This document shows, piece after piece, positions 9,017 to 17,784 of a DNA stretch of 64,000 nt. The translations under genes and the position numbers were made by a program. The notes under the pieces are model-generated. The model did not search any database. It worked only from the letters and a program-made list of their open reading frames with translations, and was not told the DNA's origin. Source of the DNA: Streptomyces parvus. GTDB taxonomy: Bacteria; Actinomycetota; Actinomycetes; Streptomycetales; Streptomycetaceae. Location of the stretch: the NCBI RefSeq assembly GCF_014648875.1, contig NZ_BMRY01000009.1, forward strand, positions 186,001 to 250,000, in the 5' to 3' direction. Within the stretch, counting starts at the first letter, position 1, and every line of letters starts with the position of its first letter.

Positions 9017-9768
9017 CGGCCCTGCGCCCGCACCGGCCGCTCGCGTTCGCGGAGGTAGGCGTCCAGCTCGGCGGCCCCGGCCAGCATCGCGCGCCCTCGG
9101 GCGGCCAGCCGGTCGTGCCAGTCGCGCAGGGCTGCGGCCAGCGGCTCCGGACCGCCGGCCGCCCGCACCTGGGCGATCAGCGGTGCGATCTGCTCCAGGC
9201 GGTGGCCGCCCCGCCGGAGCTGGTGCGCCATGGCGGCGTCCCGTACGTCGGCCCTGTCGTACACCCGGTATCCCGTCCTCGGGTCGCGGCGCGGGGTCAC
9301 GATCCCGGCGCGCTCCCACTTCCGCAGCGTGGCGGGCCGGATGCCCAGCCTTCCCGCCAGCGGTCCGACGAACATCGCCCCGGGGCCCGCCCCGTCGTCG
9401 GATACGGGCACGGTCCCGGGCCCCAGGCCGTGAAGGGCCCGCTCCACGGCGTCCAGCGTCCTGCGGTCCTCCAGGAGCTGGACATGGCTCTCGTCGACGA
9501 GGCGGAGCGCCTCGGCCGGATCGTCGCGGTTCACCGCCCGCATGAGCGCCGTCGCGGTCGCGTGCCCGTGGCCGGGGACCAGGGCCAGGAACGTCCCCAG
9601 GGCGGCCGCGTGCAGCGGTGTGTAGGTGCGGTAGCCGTGGGCGGTGCGTCCGGCGGCCGGGAGGATCCCCGCCGCTTCGTAGTTCCTCACCGCCTGGGTC
9701 GACAGACCGTGCCGACGGGCCAGGTCGACGGGTCGCAGACGACCTGCCGTTTGAGGGTTCTGCCTCAT
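8995..9768 (-). CDS. MerR family regulator with two MerR DNA-binding modules (TioE-like)
   Basis: 257 residues with a duplicated MerR head. The first module is at the N-terminus (PVDLARRHGLSTQAVRNYE, about residues 13-31, then GYRTY) and the second near the middle (GRLGIRPATLRKWERAGI, about 138-155, then GYRVYDRADVRDA). This layout matches the TioE-type subfamily found beside antibiotic genes. It is divergent from the erythromycin-esterase-family gene with 58 bp between the start codons, and that gap holds a perfect inverted repeat, so it most likely controls both genes. No metal-binding cysteines are present, so a drug or organic ligand is more likely than a metal. Confidence 0.88.
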   Translation of the reverse strand: MRQNPQTAGRLRPVDLARRHGLSTQAVRNYEAAGILPAAGRTAHGYRTYTPLHAAALGTFLALVPGHGHATATALMRAVNRDDPAEALRLVDESHVQLLEDRRTLDAVERALHGLGPGTVPVSDDGAGPGAMFVGPLAGRLGIRPATLRKWERAGIVTPRRDPRTGYRVYDRADVRDAAMAHQLRRGGHRLEQIAPLIAQVRAAGGPEPLAAALRDWHDRLAARGRAMLAGAAELDAYLRERERPVRAQGRHRPQDT

Positions 9769-9793
9769 TCGGCCGAGGATATCGCGTCAGAGT

Positions 9794-9823
9794 TTCCACC
9801 GAAGGTTCAGCGATACGGTGGAA
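9794..9823. promoter_or_regulatory. Operator-like inverted repeat between merR and the esterase gene
   Basis: Perfect 8-bp arms TTCCACCG (9794-9801) and CGGTGGAA (9816-9823) around a 14-bp spacer, lying between the two divergent start codons and ending three bases before the esterase ATG. MerR proteins bind dyads within promoters, so this is the natural candidate site. Confidence 0.6.
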
Positions 9824-9826
9824 GCC

Positions 9827-11029
9827 ATGGCCAACGACATCAAGGACATCGCCCATGCCGTCGAGGCGGCCTCCGTCATGAGGCTGTTCGCCTCCCCGCC
9901 CCGGATGCTGACCCTGGGCGAACCCACCCACGGAGTGGACGCCCCGCTCCGCCTGCGCAACACCCTCTTCCGGCAGCTCGTCGAGCAGGAGGGGTACCGG
10001 ACCGTCGCCGTCGAGAGCGACTGTGTGGCGGGGCTCCTCGTGGACGACTACGTGACGACGGGCGCGGGCGCCCTGGACGACGTACTGGCGCGGGGGTTCA
10101 GCCACGGTCTCGGGGCGTCCGCCGCCAACCGTGAACTGGTCTGCTGGATGCGCGCGTTCAACGACGGCCGGCCCGCTTCCGACCAGGTCCGGTTCGCCGG
10201 CTTCGACGGGCCGCTGGAGATGGCCTGGGCCGCGAGCCCCCGGGAGACCCTCACCGCTCTCCACCGCACCCTCACCGTCCACGTCGACCCGGGGCTGATT
10301 CCCTGCACCGCCGATACGCTCGACCGCCTGCTCGGCCCCGACGACCGGTGGACCGACCCCGCGGCGATGTGGGATCCGTCCGCATCCTGCGGGCGGTCGG
10401 CCGAGGCAGGGGAACTGCGGCTGCTCGCCGATGACCTGGGGGCGCTGCTCCACGCCTGGGCGCCCCACCTGATCGCGGCGACCTCGCGGGACGCGTTCGA
10501 CCGGGCGCGGCTCCGGGCGCGGGCCGCGTCGGGGCTGCTGCGGTACCACCACGCGATGGCCGACGCCTCACCGAGCCGGCTGGCGCGGCTGACGGGTCTG
10601 CGGGACCGGATGATGGCCGACAACCTCCTCGCGCTCGCGGAGCGGGGGCCGGTTCTGGTCCACGCGCACAACAGTCATCTCCAGCGCGACATCAGCTCCA
10701 TGCGGATGGGCGGGCAGCGGCTGGAGTGGTGGAGCGCGGGCGCCATCGCGCACACCTGCCTGGGTGAGGAGTACGGCTTTCTGGCCACCGCCTTCGGCAC
10801 GATGCGGCACCAGGGCGTCGACGTCCCGCCGCCGGACACCCTCGAAGGCGCCCTGTACGCGCTCCCGGCGGAGACCTGCCTGGTGAACGCCTCCGAGGCG
10901 GCCGCCGCCCTCACCGCCACAGACCCCGTACGGCGCACGTCACCGTACTTCGGCTATGCCCCGCTCGACCCGGCGCACCTGGCCCGCGTCGACGGGATCG
11001 TGTTCATGAAGGACGTCCCCGAGGACTGA
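9827..11029 (+). CDS. Erythromycin esterase family protein
   Basis: A 400-residue member of the erythromycin esterase/succinoglycan biosynthesis superfamily. Its motifs fit the catalytic surface of Ere enzymes: TLGEPTHGVDAPLRLRN (about residues 26-42, GExxH type), VAVESDC (about 62-68) and LVHAHNSHLQRD (about 283-294). Known Ere enzymes hydrolyse the macrolide lactone ring, but many actinomycete homologues have unknown substrates. I prefer the ATG at 9827; an in-frame GTG at 9818 lies inside the operator-like dyad. The divergent MerR gene suggests inducible expression, consistent with a resistance or detoxification role. Confidence 0.88.
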   Translation: MANDIKDIAHAVEAASVMRLFASPPRMLTLGEPTHGVDAPLRLRNTLFRQLVEQEGYRTVAVESDCVAGLLVDDYVTTGAGALDDVLARGFSHGLGASAANRELVCWMRAFNDGRPASDQVRFAGFDGPLEMAWAASPRETLTALHRTLTVHVDPGLIPCTADTLDRLLGPDDRWTDPAAMWDPSASCGRSAEAGELRLLADDLGALLHAWAPHLIAATSRDAFDRARLRARAASGLLRYHHAMADASPSRLARLTGLRDRMMADNLLALAERGPVLVHAHNSHLQRDISSMRMGGQRLEWWSAGAIAHTCLGEEYGFLATAFGTMRHQGVDVPPPDTLEGALYALPAETCLVNASEAAAALTATDPVRRTSPYFGYAPLDPAHLARVDGIVFMKDVPED

Positions 11030-11171
11030 GGACCGCACATCACGGACCCGGCGGGACCGAACCCGGCAGGGTCGGGCCCGGTCCGACCAGGCAGGGTCGG
11101 GCCCGCGCATCCGGTCGGGTGAAAGGCCCTCGGGGCAGGAATAGCCGGGGCGGATCGTTGTTGATCACACC

Positions 11172-12071
11172 ATGACTTCTGAGACGGCAGGAACGGGCAG
11201 CCCCTTCGGACGCGTGGGCATCTGGAGCAGCGCCCTGCACGCGTCACGCGTGGACGACGCGGGCGGGAAGGCGATCGCCGAGGCGCTCGCCGAACTCGAT
11301 GAACTGGGATACGGAACCGTCTGGATCGGGGGCAGTCCGACGCCCGGCGACGCCGCCGCCGTCGTGGCCGCCACCCGTTCGATCACCGTGGCCACCGGCA
11401 TCCTGAGCATCTGGAGCCACACGGCGGAGGAAGTTGCGGCCGCGGTCTCGGCGATCGATCCTGACGCGCGCCGCCGCTTCGTCCTCGGACTGGGTGTCAG
11501 CCACGGCCCGATGGTGGCCCAGTACGCGAAGCCGTACAGCGCGATGGTGGAGTACCTCGACGCGCTCGACGCCGCCGAACCGTCCGTGGGCTCCGGCCAT
11601 CGGGTCCTGGCGGCTCTCGGACCGAAGATGCTGAAGCTCGCGGCCGACCGGTCGCTGGGCGCACACCCCTACCTCGTCACGACCGAGCACACGGCGGAGG
11701 CCCGTGCTGCCCTCGGCCCGGGCGCGCTGCTCGCCCCGGAACTGACCGCGGTGCTGGACACGGACCTCGACCGGGCCCGCACCACTGCGCGGACCATGCT
11801 GGGGATGTATCTCCAACTGCCCAACTACACCGCCAATCTGCTGCGCCTCGGGTTCACGGAAGGCGACTTCGACGGCGGCGGCAGTGTCCGGCTCCTCGAC
11901 GCCCTCTTCGCGCTGGGCGACGCGGAGCAGGTGACGCGCCGGACACGGGAGTACCTCGACGCGGGCGCGGACCATGTCGCGTTGCAGGTCCTCACCGCCG
12001 ACGAGGGCGGCGCCGGCCTGCCGCGCGCCGAATGGCGGCAGTTGGCCGACGCCTTCGGCAAGGAACTCTGA
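11172..12071 (+). CDS. LLM class F420-dependent oxidoreductase
   Basis: A 299-residue luciferase-like (TIM barrel) oxidoreductase of the actinobacterial group that uses coenzyme F420. Visible features are the N-terminal strand GRVGIWSSAL, the early GYGTVWIGGSP (about residues 47-57), VATGILSIWSH, the FVLGLGVSHGP loop that binds the deazaflavin phosphate region, and HVALQVLT near the C-terminus. The substrate is unknown. The start ATG has no strong Shine-Dalgarno. A 16-base direct repeat (GGCAGGGTCGGGCCCG) occurs twice in the 130 bases upstream. The gene ends in a strong hairpin and appears monocistronic. Confidence 0.88.
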   Translation: MTSETAGTGSPFGRVGIWSSALHASRVDDAGGKAIAEALAELDELGYGTVWIGGSPTPGDAAAVVAATRSITVATGILSIWSHTAEEVAAAVSAIDPDARRRFVLGLGVSHGPMVAQYAKPYSAMVEYLDALDAAEPSVGSGHRVLAALGPKMLKLAADRSLGAHPYLVTTEHTAEARAALGPGALLAPELTAVLDTDLDRARTTARTMLGMYLQLPNYTANLLRLGFTEGDFDGGGSVRLLDALFALGDAEQVTRRTREYLDAGADHVALQVLTADEGGAGLPRAEWRQLADAFGKEL

Positions 12072-12077
12072 CGGGCT

Positions 12078-12105
12078 GTGGGCGCGCCCCGCAGCGCGCC
12101 CACAT
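12078..12105 (+). terminator. Hairpin terminator after the F420 oxidoreductase gene
   Basis: Perfect 10-bp stem TGTGGGCGCG/CGCGCCCACA with an 8-nt loop, starting 7 bases after the stop codon. Confidence 0.8.
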
Positions 12106-12281
12106 CCGTCGGCGCACTCCCCCGGCGCCTCCTCACTCCCCGGCGCCTCCTCGCTCTCCCTCGGCGCTCGTTGCGTCAACACCGCGCCCTGGCCGTCCCG
12201 TCCGGGTCATGTGCGGTGTGCGGGGAGGATCCCGGGGCGACTCCGGGCAGGCTCCGTGCGACCGATCGTGGAGGGGGACCC

Positions 12282-13376
12282 GTGGGAGTGGCACGCAGGT
12301 ACGGACAGGCGATCAGCGAGGGGCCGACCCCGGCCGATGCGGCGGGAGCACCCGCACTGCCTTTTCCGAGTGGCTGGTCCGCCGTGGCCTTCTCGCACGA
12401 GCTGCGGCCGCGCACCGTGCTCACCCGGCCGCTCGCGGGGCGCGACGTCGTCCTGTACCGGACCAGCGCGGGAGCGCTCCGCGCCGTCCACCCGTACTGC
12501 CCGCATCTGGGCGCCCATCTCGGTCTGGCGAAGATCGAGGGGGAGAATCTCACGTGCCCCTTCCACTTCTTCTCGTTCGGCCCGGACGGCGCCTGTGTCC
12601 GCACCGGGTACGGCACACCTCCACCGCGGACCCAGCTCACCCGACTGCCCGTCCAGGAGGTCAACGGCGGCGTCTTCGTCTGGCGGCACCACGACGGTCG
12701 GGCTCCGGACTGGTCGGTACCGCAGTGGCACGAGATCGGGCACAGGCCCGCCCGTACGGCCGCCTGGGAGCTGGCCGGCAACGTCCAGGAAGTCATCGAG
12801 AACTCGGTCGACCTCGGGCATTTCGCCACCCTGCACGGCTGGGCGAGGGCCGAGATCGAGGGTCCTGTGACCTACGACGACGCGACGTTCCATGTCGCCA
12901 TGCGGGCCCACGAGTCGGCGCCCCTCATCGGTGACTTCACCGTCGACGTCAAGGTGGACGGCTACGGACTCGGCTGTCTGCACGCCGACGTCCACACATC
13001 CCGCTTCGGGCTGCGGATGTGCACGATGGTGATGCCAACGGCCATCGGACCCAACAGGATGCAGTTCCGGCAGCTCAACCGGATCGCGTTCGACGAGCCG
13101 GGGTCCTTGCCGGCCGGGCTCGCCCGGATCGTCAGCCGAACCGCGGCCCGCCTCCTGGACCGCCCCGTCTTCCGGTCCAGTTGCGAGTTCACCGCCGCCG
13201 ACTTTCCGATCTGGCACCACAAGCAGTATCAGCAGCCGCCCAGGCTGGCCTCCGGTGACGGACCGATCGGCCCGTTCCGGCGCTGGGCAAGGCGGTTCTA
13301 TCCGGAGGCACCCGGCAACGGCGTGGTGGCCCGGCCACACCGCAGCGAGGGCGAGGACAGCACCGTTCCGTCCTGA
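12282..13376 (+). CDS. Rieske [2Fe-2S] non-heme iron oxygenase
   Basis: A 364-residue oxygenase component. The Rieske cluster ligands are CPHLGAH (about residues 67-73) and CPFHFF (about 88-93). The mononuclear iron site is in NSVDLGHFATLHG (about 172-184; D-x2-H-x4-H pattern). The arrangement recalls KshA and the cholesterol 7-desaturase (DAF-36/Neverland) group, which act on steroids or other hydrophobic rings, so an aromatic or steroid-like substrate is inferred. No ferredoxin or reductase gene is adjacent. I chose the GTG at 12282 because GGAGGGGG precedes it by about five bases; longer frames upstream lack a site. A ferredoxin-NADP reductase and a cholesterol oxidase are encoded elsewhere in the window. 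Confidence 0.85.
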   Translation: MGVARRYGQAISEGPTPADAAGAPALPFPSGWSAVAFSHELRPRTVLTRPLAGRDVVLYRTSAGALRAVHPYCPHLGAHLGLAKIEGENLTCPFHFFSFGPDGACVRTGYGTPPPRTQLTRLPVQEVNGGVFVWRHHDGRAPDWSVPQWHEIGHRPARTAAWELAGNVQEVIENSVDLGHFATLHGWARAEIEGPVTYDDATFHVAMRAHESAPLIGDFTVDVKVDGYGLGCLHADVHTSRFGLRMCTMVMPTAIGPNRMQFRQLNRIAFDEPGSLPAGLARIVSRTAARLLDRPVFRSSCEFTAADFPIWHHKQYQQPPRLASGDGPIGPFRRWARRFYPEAPGNGVVARPHRSEGEDSTVPS

Positions 13377-13617
13377 GCCGCACCCGCGTGAACCGGGTGG
13401 GGTGGGCCGGGGCTCTCGGCATTGCGCACGCCGGATTCCACACTTCGGGCACCATACGGGCGCCGAACGCGCGAAAGCGGGCGGCCCGGACAGCCGACGC
13501 GGCGGCTGTCCGGGCCTGACCTGCGCCGTTGCACCCACGAAACGGGCACGAACGGGCCGAGGGGATTTAGTGAAGCGGCTGGTCGTGACCCCTGAACTGC
13601 TTGTACAAACGACACAT

Positions 13618-13641
13618 GAGCCCGAACGGACTATCGGGCTC
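13618..13641. promoter_or_regulatory. Operator-like inverted repeat upstream of the deoR gene
   Basis: Perfect dyad GAGCCCGA-N8-TCGGGCTC, 40-63 bases upstream of the DeoR GTG, inside an otherwise gene-free 300-base gap after the Rieske gene. Candidate autoregulatory DeoR site; a short RNA hairpin is the alternative. Confidence 0.55.
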
Positions 13642-13680
13642 CGCCCGAAACGGGCGCAGCAGCGACCAGGGAAGTGCGCC

Positions 13681-14442
13681 GTGGACACCGAGGAACGCCG
13701 TCGGGGAATTCTGGACACGGCCCGGCGGGAGGGGTCCGTCGGGGTGAACGCCCTCGCGGACCTCTTCAAGGTCGCCAGGGAGACGGTCCGCCGCGATCTG
13801 CACGTCCTGGAGGAGCACGGACTCGTCCGCCGGACCCACGGCGGCGCCTACCCGGTGGAGTCGGCCGGCTTCGAGACCACGCTCGCCGTCCGCACCACCC
13901 GTAACGTTCCGCAGAAGTCGCGTATCGCGGCCGCCGCGGCCGATCTGCTCGGTGACGCCGAGACGGTCTTCGTCGACGAGGGGTTCACCCCGCAGCTCGT
14001 CGCCGAGGCGCTTCCCCAGGACCGGCCGCTGACCGTGGTCACCGCGTCCCTGGCCGTCGCCACGTCCCTAGCCGGGGTCGAGAAGACCTCGGTGCTGCTG
14101 CTGGGCGGGCGGGTGCGCGGCTCGACGATGGCGACCGTCGACCACTGGGCCTCCCGGATGCTCTCCGAGTTCGTGATCGACCTGGCGTACGTCGGAGCCA
14201 ACGGCATCTCGCGCGAGTACGGCCTCACCACCCCGGACCCCGCCGTCGCCGAGGTCAAGGCGCAGGCGCTGCGCAGCTCCCGCCGCCGGATCTTCGCCGG
14301 GATCCACAGCAAGTTCGGTGCGGTGAGCTTCTGCCGGTTCGCCGGGGTCGGTGACTTCGAGGCCATCGTCACCGACGCCGGACTCCCCTCGGCCGAGGCC
14401 CAGCGCTACTCCCTGCTCGGCCCCCAGGTCATCCGCGTCTGA
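13681..14442 (+). CDS. DeoR family regulator of the polyol operon
   Basis: 253 residues, typical DeoR/GlpR length. The N-terminal winged helix contains TEERRRGILDTARREGSVGV and VARETVRRDLHVLEEHGLVR (about residues 34-53), and THGGAY follows as in the family. The C-terminal sugar-isomerase-like sensor domain has FVDEGFTPQLVAEAL, LLLGGRVRGSTM and AYVGANGIS. Members usually sense a phosphorylated sugar. The GTG start is preceded by AGGGAAG. It heads the polyol transporter genes by 113 bp on the same strand and has a perfect dyad upstream, so it is the likely local repressor, released by a phosphosugar made by the operon's kinase. Confidence 0.92.
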   Translation: MDTEERRRGILDTARREGSVGVNALADLFKVARETVRRDLHVLEEHGLVRRTHGGAYPVESAGFETTLAVRTTRNVPQKSRIAAAAADLLGDAETVFVDEGFTPQLVAEALPQDRPLTVVTASLAVATSLAGVEKTSVLLLGGRVRGSTMATVDHWASRMLSEFVIDLAYVGANGISREYGLTTPDPAVAEVKAQALRSSRRRIFAGIHSKFGAVSFCRFAGVGDFEAIVTDAGLPSAEAQRYSLLGPQVIRV

Positions 14443-14555
14443 CCGTCCCCACCGCCCGCCCGGACCACCGCTGCACTCCCCCACCCGCCGGGGCGTGGTT
14501 CGCCGTGCCCTCGTCCACCCGATCACCGAGCCGCTACGACTGATCAGGAGCCCCC

Positions 14556-15920
14556 ATGCCTCATCCAGGACGCCCTCGACCACGTATGCGGGGCCGGACG
14601 TGCGCCGTGACCGCCGCACTGGCCCTGCTCGCCACCGGCTGCGCCGGAGCGGGCGGGACCTCCTTCGGGGGCGGCGACGCGCTGAACGTACTGATGGTGA
14701 ACAACCCGCAGATGGTCGAACTGCAGAAGCTCACCGCGAAGCACTTCACGAAGGAGACCGGTATCAAGGTCCACTTCACGGTGCTGCCCGAGAACGACGT
14801 GCGCGACAAGATCAGCCAGGACTTCTCCAACCAGGCCGGTCAGTACGACGTCGCCACCATCAGCAACTTCGAGCTGCCGTTCTTCGCGAAGAACGGCTGG
14901 CTGCACCCCCTCGACGACTACGCGAAGGCAGACACCGCCTTCGACCAGGAGGACATCCTGGCGCCGCTGCGGGAGTCGCTGACCGCCGAGGACGGCAAGA
15001 TCTACGCTCAGCCCTTCTACGGCGAATCGTCCTTCCTGATGTACCGCAAGGACGTCTTCGAGAAGCAGGGCCTCACCATGCCCGGGAAGCCGACCTGGGA
15101 GCAGGTGGCGAAGCTCGCGGAGCAGACGGACGGCGCGGAGCGCGGGATGAAGGGGATCTGTCTGCGCGGGCTGCCCGGCTGGGGCGAGGTCATCGCCCCG
15201 CTGACGACGGTCGTGAACACGATGGGCGGCACCTGGTTCACGGAGGATTGGGAACCGCGCCTGACCGCACCGGAGTTCAAGAAGGCGACGAAGTTCTACG
15301 TCGATCTCGTGCGCGAGCACGGGGAGCTGGGCGCGCCGCAGTCCGGGTACGCGGAGTGCCTCAACAACATGACGCAGGGCAAGACCGCCATGTGGTATGA
15401 CGCCACGGCGGGCGCCGGATCCCTGGAGGCGAAGGGCTCCCCGGTGAAGGGGAAGATCGGCTACGTCCCCGCCCCCGTCGAGCGGACCAAGAGCTCCGGG
15501 TGGCTCTACACCTGGGCCTGGGGCCTGCAGAAGGCGTCCAAGAAGTCCGACGACGCCTGGAGGTTCGTGTCCTGGGCCTCCAGCAAGGAGTACGAGGAGC
15601 TCGTCGGCGCCACCAGCGGCTGGTCCAACGTCCCGGCGGGCAAACGGGCTTCCACCTATGCCAACCCCGACTACCGCGCGGAGGCGGGGGCGTTCGCCGA
15701 TGTGACCGAGCTGGCGATCTCCGAGGCGGACCCGAAGAACCCGGGCACCCAGCCCCGCCCGACGGCGGGCATCCAGTTCGTCGGCGTACCGGAGTTCACC
15801 GATCTGGGCACCCGGGTGGCGCAGGAGATCAGCGCCGCCATCGCGGGCCGCCAGTCGGTGGACGCCGCGCTCACCGCCTCCCAGAAGCTGGCCGAGAAGG
15901 TCGCGGAGGAGTACCGATGA
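14556..15920 (+). CDS. Sugar/polyol ABC transporter substrate-binding lipoprotein
   Basis: A 454-residue family 1 extracellular solute-binding protein. The signal peptide ends in a lipobox (LLATGC, Cys about 29), so the protein is a lipid-anchored membrane-surface receptor. Segments such as VLMVNNPQMVELQKL, YDVATISNFELPFFAKNGWL and RPTAGIQFVGVPEFTDLGT are characteristic of sorbitol/mannitol (SmoE/MtlE-like) binding proteins. CAGGAG precedes the ATG by five bases. Its stop overlaps the next gene's start, so it is the first structural gene of the operon. The exact polyol (sorbitol, mannitol or arabinitol) cannot be read from sequence. Confidence 0.92.
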   Translation: MPHPGRPRPRMRGRTCAVTAALALLATGCAGAGGTSFGGGDALNVLMVNNPQMVELQKLTAKHFTKETGIKVHFTVLPENDVRDKISQDFSNQAGQYDVATISNFELPFFAKNGWLHPLDDYAKADTAFDQEDILAPLRESLTAEDGKIYAQPFYGESSFLMYRKDVFEKQGLTMPGKPTWEQVAKLAEQTDGAERGMKGICLRGLPGWGEVIAPLTTVVNTMGGTWFTEDWEPRLTAPEFKKATKFYVDLVREHGELGAPQSGYAECLNNMTQGKTAMWYDATAGAGSLEAKGSPVKGKIGYVPAPVERTKSSGWLYTWAWGLQKASKKSDDAWRFVSWASSKEYEELVGATSGWSNVPAGKRASTYANPDYRAEAGAFADVTELAISEADPKNPGTQPRPTAGIQFVGVPEFTDLGTRVAQEISAAIAGRQSVDAALTASQKLAEKVAEEYR

Positions 15921-16879
15921 CCGTCACCGCGACCAGAGAGGCCACTGCCTCTCCGCAGGCTCCGGCCAAGAAGCCCGACGGCGGCCGGCGACGCGCCTGG
16001 GCGACCCGCGCACCGCTGCTGCCCGCGCTGATCTTCCTGATCGCCGTCACCCAACTGCCCTTCGTGGCCACCCTGGTGATCTCGCTCTTCGACTGGAACT
16101 CCCTCAAGCCGGAGAAGCGCCACTTCACCGGTCTGTCCAACTACGCGTCCGTCTTCACCGACGAGGCGTTGCGCGAATCGGTCGTGACGACCGTCGTCCT
16201 GACCGCGACGGTCGTGATCGTCAGCGTCGTGCTGGGGCTCGTCTTCGCGCTGCTCCTGGACCGCACCTTCTTCGGCCGGGGGTTCGTGCGCACGCTGCTG
16301 ATCACCCCGTTCCTGCTGGTGCCGGTCTCGGCCGCGCTGTTGTGGAAGCACGCGCTCTACAACCCCGAGTACGGGCTGTTCAACGGGGCGCTGACCTGGT
16401 TCGGCGAGCTGTTCGGCATCGAGTCGATCGCGCAGCCGGAGTGGACGTCCGAGATGCCGCTGATCGCCATCGAGGCGTCGCTCGTCTGGCAGTGGACGCC
16501 GTTCATGATGCTGATCCTGCTGGCCGGCCTGCAGAGCCGGCCCGCCGAGATCATCGAGGCCGCGCGGCTGGACGGGGCCGGGCCCTGGCAGATATTCCGC
16601 CATCTGACCCTGCCGCATCTGCGCCGCTACCTCGAACTCGGCATCCTGCTCGGGTCGGTGTACATCGTGCAGAACTTCGACGCGGTGTTCACGATCACCT
16701 CCGGCGGCCTCGGCACCGCCAACCTCCCGTACACCGTCTACGAGACCTTCTACCGGGCCCATGAGTACGGGCTGGCGTCGGCGGCGGGCGTGGTCGTGGT
16801 GATCGGCACGATCATCATCGCCACCTTCGCGCTCCGGGTGGTCTCCTCCCTCTTCCGTGAGGAGGCGAGCCGCGCATGA
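15917..16879 (+). CDS. Polyol ABC transporter permease (MalF-like)
   Basis: A 320-residue inner-membrane permease with six predicted membrane helices; the first is at about residues 33-55. The cytoplasmic EAA loop that docks the ATPase is EAARLDGAGPWQIFRHLTLP, at about residues 214-233. The start ATG overlaps the binding-protein stop (ATGA), so translation is probably coupled. A longer frame upstream is not needed and would overlap the previous gene extensively. It should pair with the next permease to form the channel. Confidence 0.93.
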   Translation: MTVTATREATASPQAPAKKPDGGRRRAWATRAPLLPALIFLIAVTQLPFVATLVISLFDWNSLKPEKRHFTGLSNYASVFTDEALRESVVTTVVLTATVVIVSVVLGLVFALLLDRTFFGRGFVRTLLITPFLLVPVSAALLWKHALYNPEYGLFNGALTWFGELFGIESIAQPEWTSEMPLIAIEASLVWQWTPFMMLILLAGLQSRPAEIIEAARLDGAGPWQIFRHLTLPHLRRYLELGILLGSVYIVQNFDAVFTITSGGLGTANLPYTVYETFYRAHEYGLASAAGVVVVIGTIIIATFALRVVSSLFREEASRA

Positions 16880-17784
16880 GCGCCTCGACCGCGACTTCCC
16901 CGTCCGTCACCTCGTCCGCTTCCCCGTCCGTCACGTCGTCCGCCGGCGGGCCCGAGCGCAAGGCGCGTCGGCGCTCCGCGGCCCTGGGTGTGGTCGCCTG
17001 GGTGGTGGGCATCGGCTTCTGTCTGCCCGCCCTGTGGATGGTGCTGACGTCCTTCCACGCGGAGGCGGACGCGGCGACCAACCCGCCGTCGCTCGCCGCC
17101 GCCCTGACGCTCGACGGCTACCGCACGTTCTTCGGCGGCGGGGGCGGCCCGACGCCGTGGCCCCCGCTGGTCAACTCGCTGGCGGCCTCGTTCTTCTCGA
17201 CCGTGCTGGTGCTGCTGCTCGCGCTGCCCGCCGCGTACGCGCTGTCGATCCGGCGGGTGCGCAAGTGGACGGACGTGATGTTCTTCTTCCTGTCCACCAA
17301 GATGCTGCCCGTCGTCGCCGGGCTGCTGCCGGTGTACCTGTTCGCGAAGAACACGGGGCTGCTGGACAACATCTGGCTGCTGGTCCTGCTCTACACCTCG
17401 ATGAACCTGCCGATCGCGGTGTGGATGATGCAGTCCTTCCTCGCGGACGTGCCCGTCTCCATCATCGAGGCGGCGCAGGTCGACGGGGCCCGGCTGCCGA
17501 CGGTGCTGCGCCGGGTCGTCGCCCCGGTCGCCGGTCCCGGGATCGCCGCGACCGCCCTGATCTGCTTCATCTTCAGCTGGAACGAGCTGTTGTTCGCACG
17601 GGTGCTGACCGGCGTGGTCGCCGGGACCGCCCCCGTCCATCTGACCACCTTCGTCACCAGCCAGGGTCTCTTCCTCGCCCAGCTGTGCGCGGCGTCCGTG
17701 GTCGTGTCCCTGCCGGTGCTCGTCGCCGGCTACGCCGCCCAGGACAAACTCGTCCAGGGCCTCTCGCTGGGAGCAGTCAAATGA
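16876..17784 (+). CDS. Polyol ABC transporter permease (MalG-like)
   Basis: A 302-residue permease with six membrane helices after a Ser/Thr/Pro-rich N-terminal tail (PSVTSSASPSVTSSAGG). The EAA loop is EAAQVDGARLPTVLRRVVAP (about residues 197-216). Start and stop overlap its neighbours by ATGA, giving a tightly coupled operon. No ATP-binding subunit is encoded here. In Streptomyces, carbohydrate ABC importers commonly share the multitask ATPase MsiK encoded elsewhere, which is the likely explanation. Confidence 0.93.
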   Translation: MSASTATSPSVTSSASPSVTSSAGGPERKARRRSAALGVVAWVVGIGFCLPALWMVLTSFHAEADAATNPPSLAAALTLDGYRTFFGGGGGPTPWPPLVNSLAASFFSTVLVLLLALPAAYALSIRRVRKWTDVMFFFLSTKMLPVVAGLLPVYLFAKNTGLLDNIWLLVLLYTSMNLPIAVWMMQSFLADVPVSIIEAAQVDGARLPTVLRRVVAPVAGPGIAATALICFIFSWNELLFARVLTGVVAGTAPVHLTTFVTSQGLFLAQLCAASVVVSLPVLVAGYAAQDKLVQGLSLGAVK

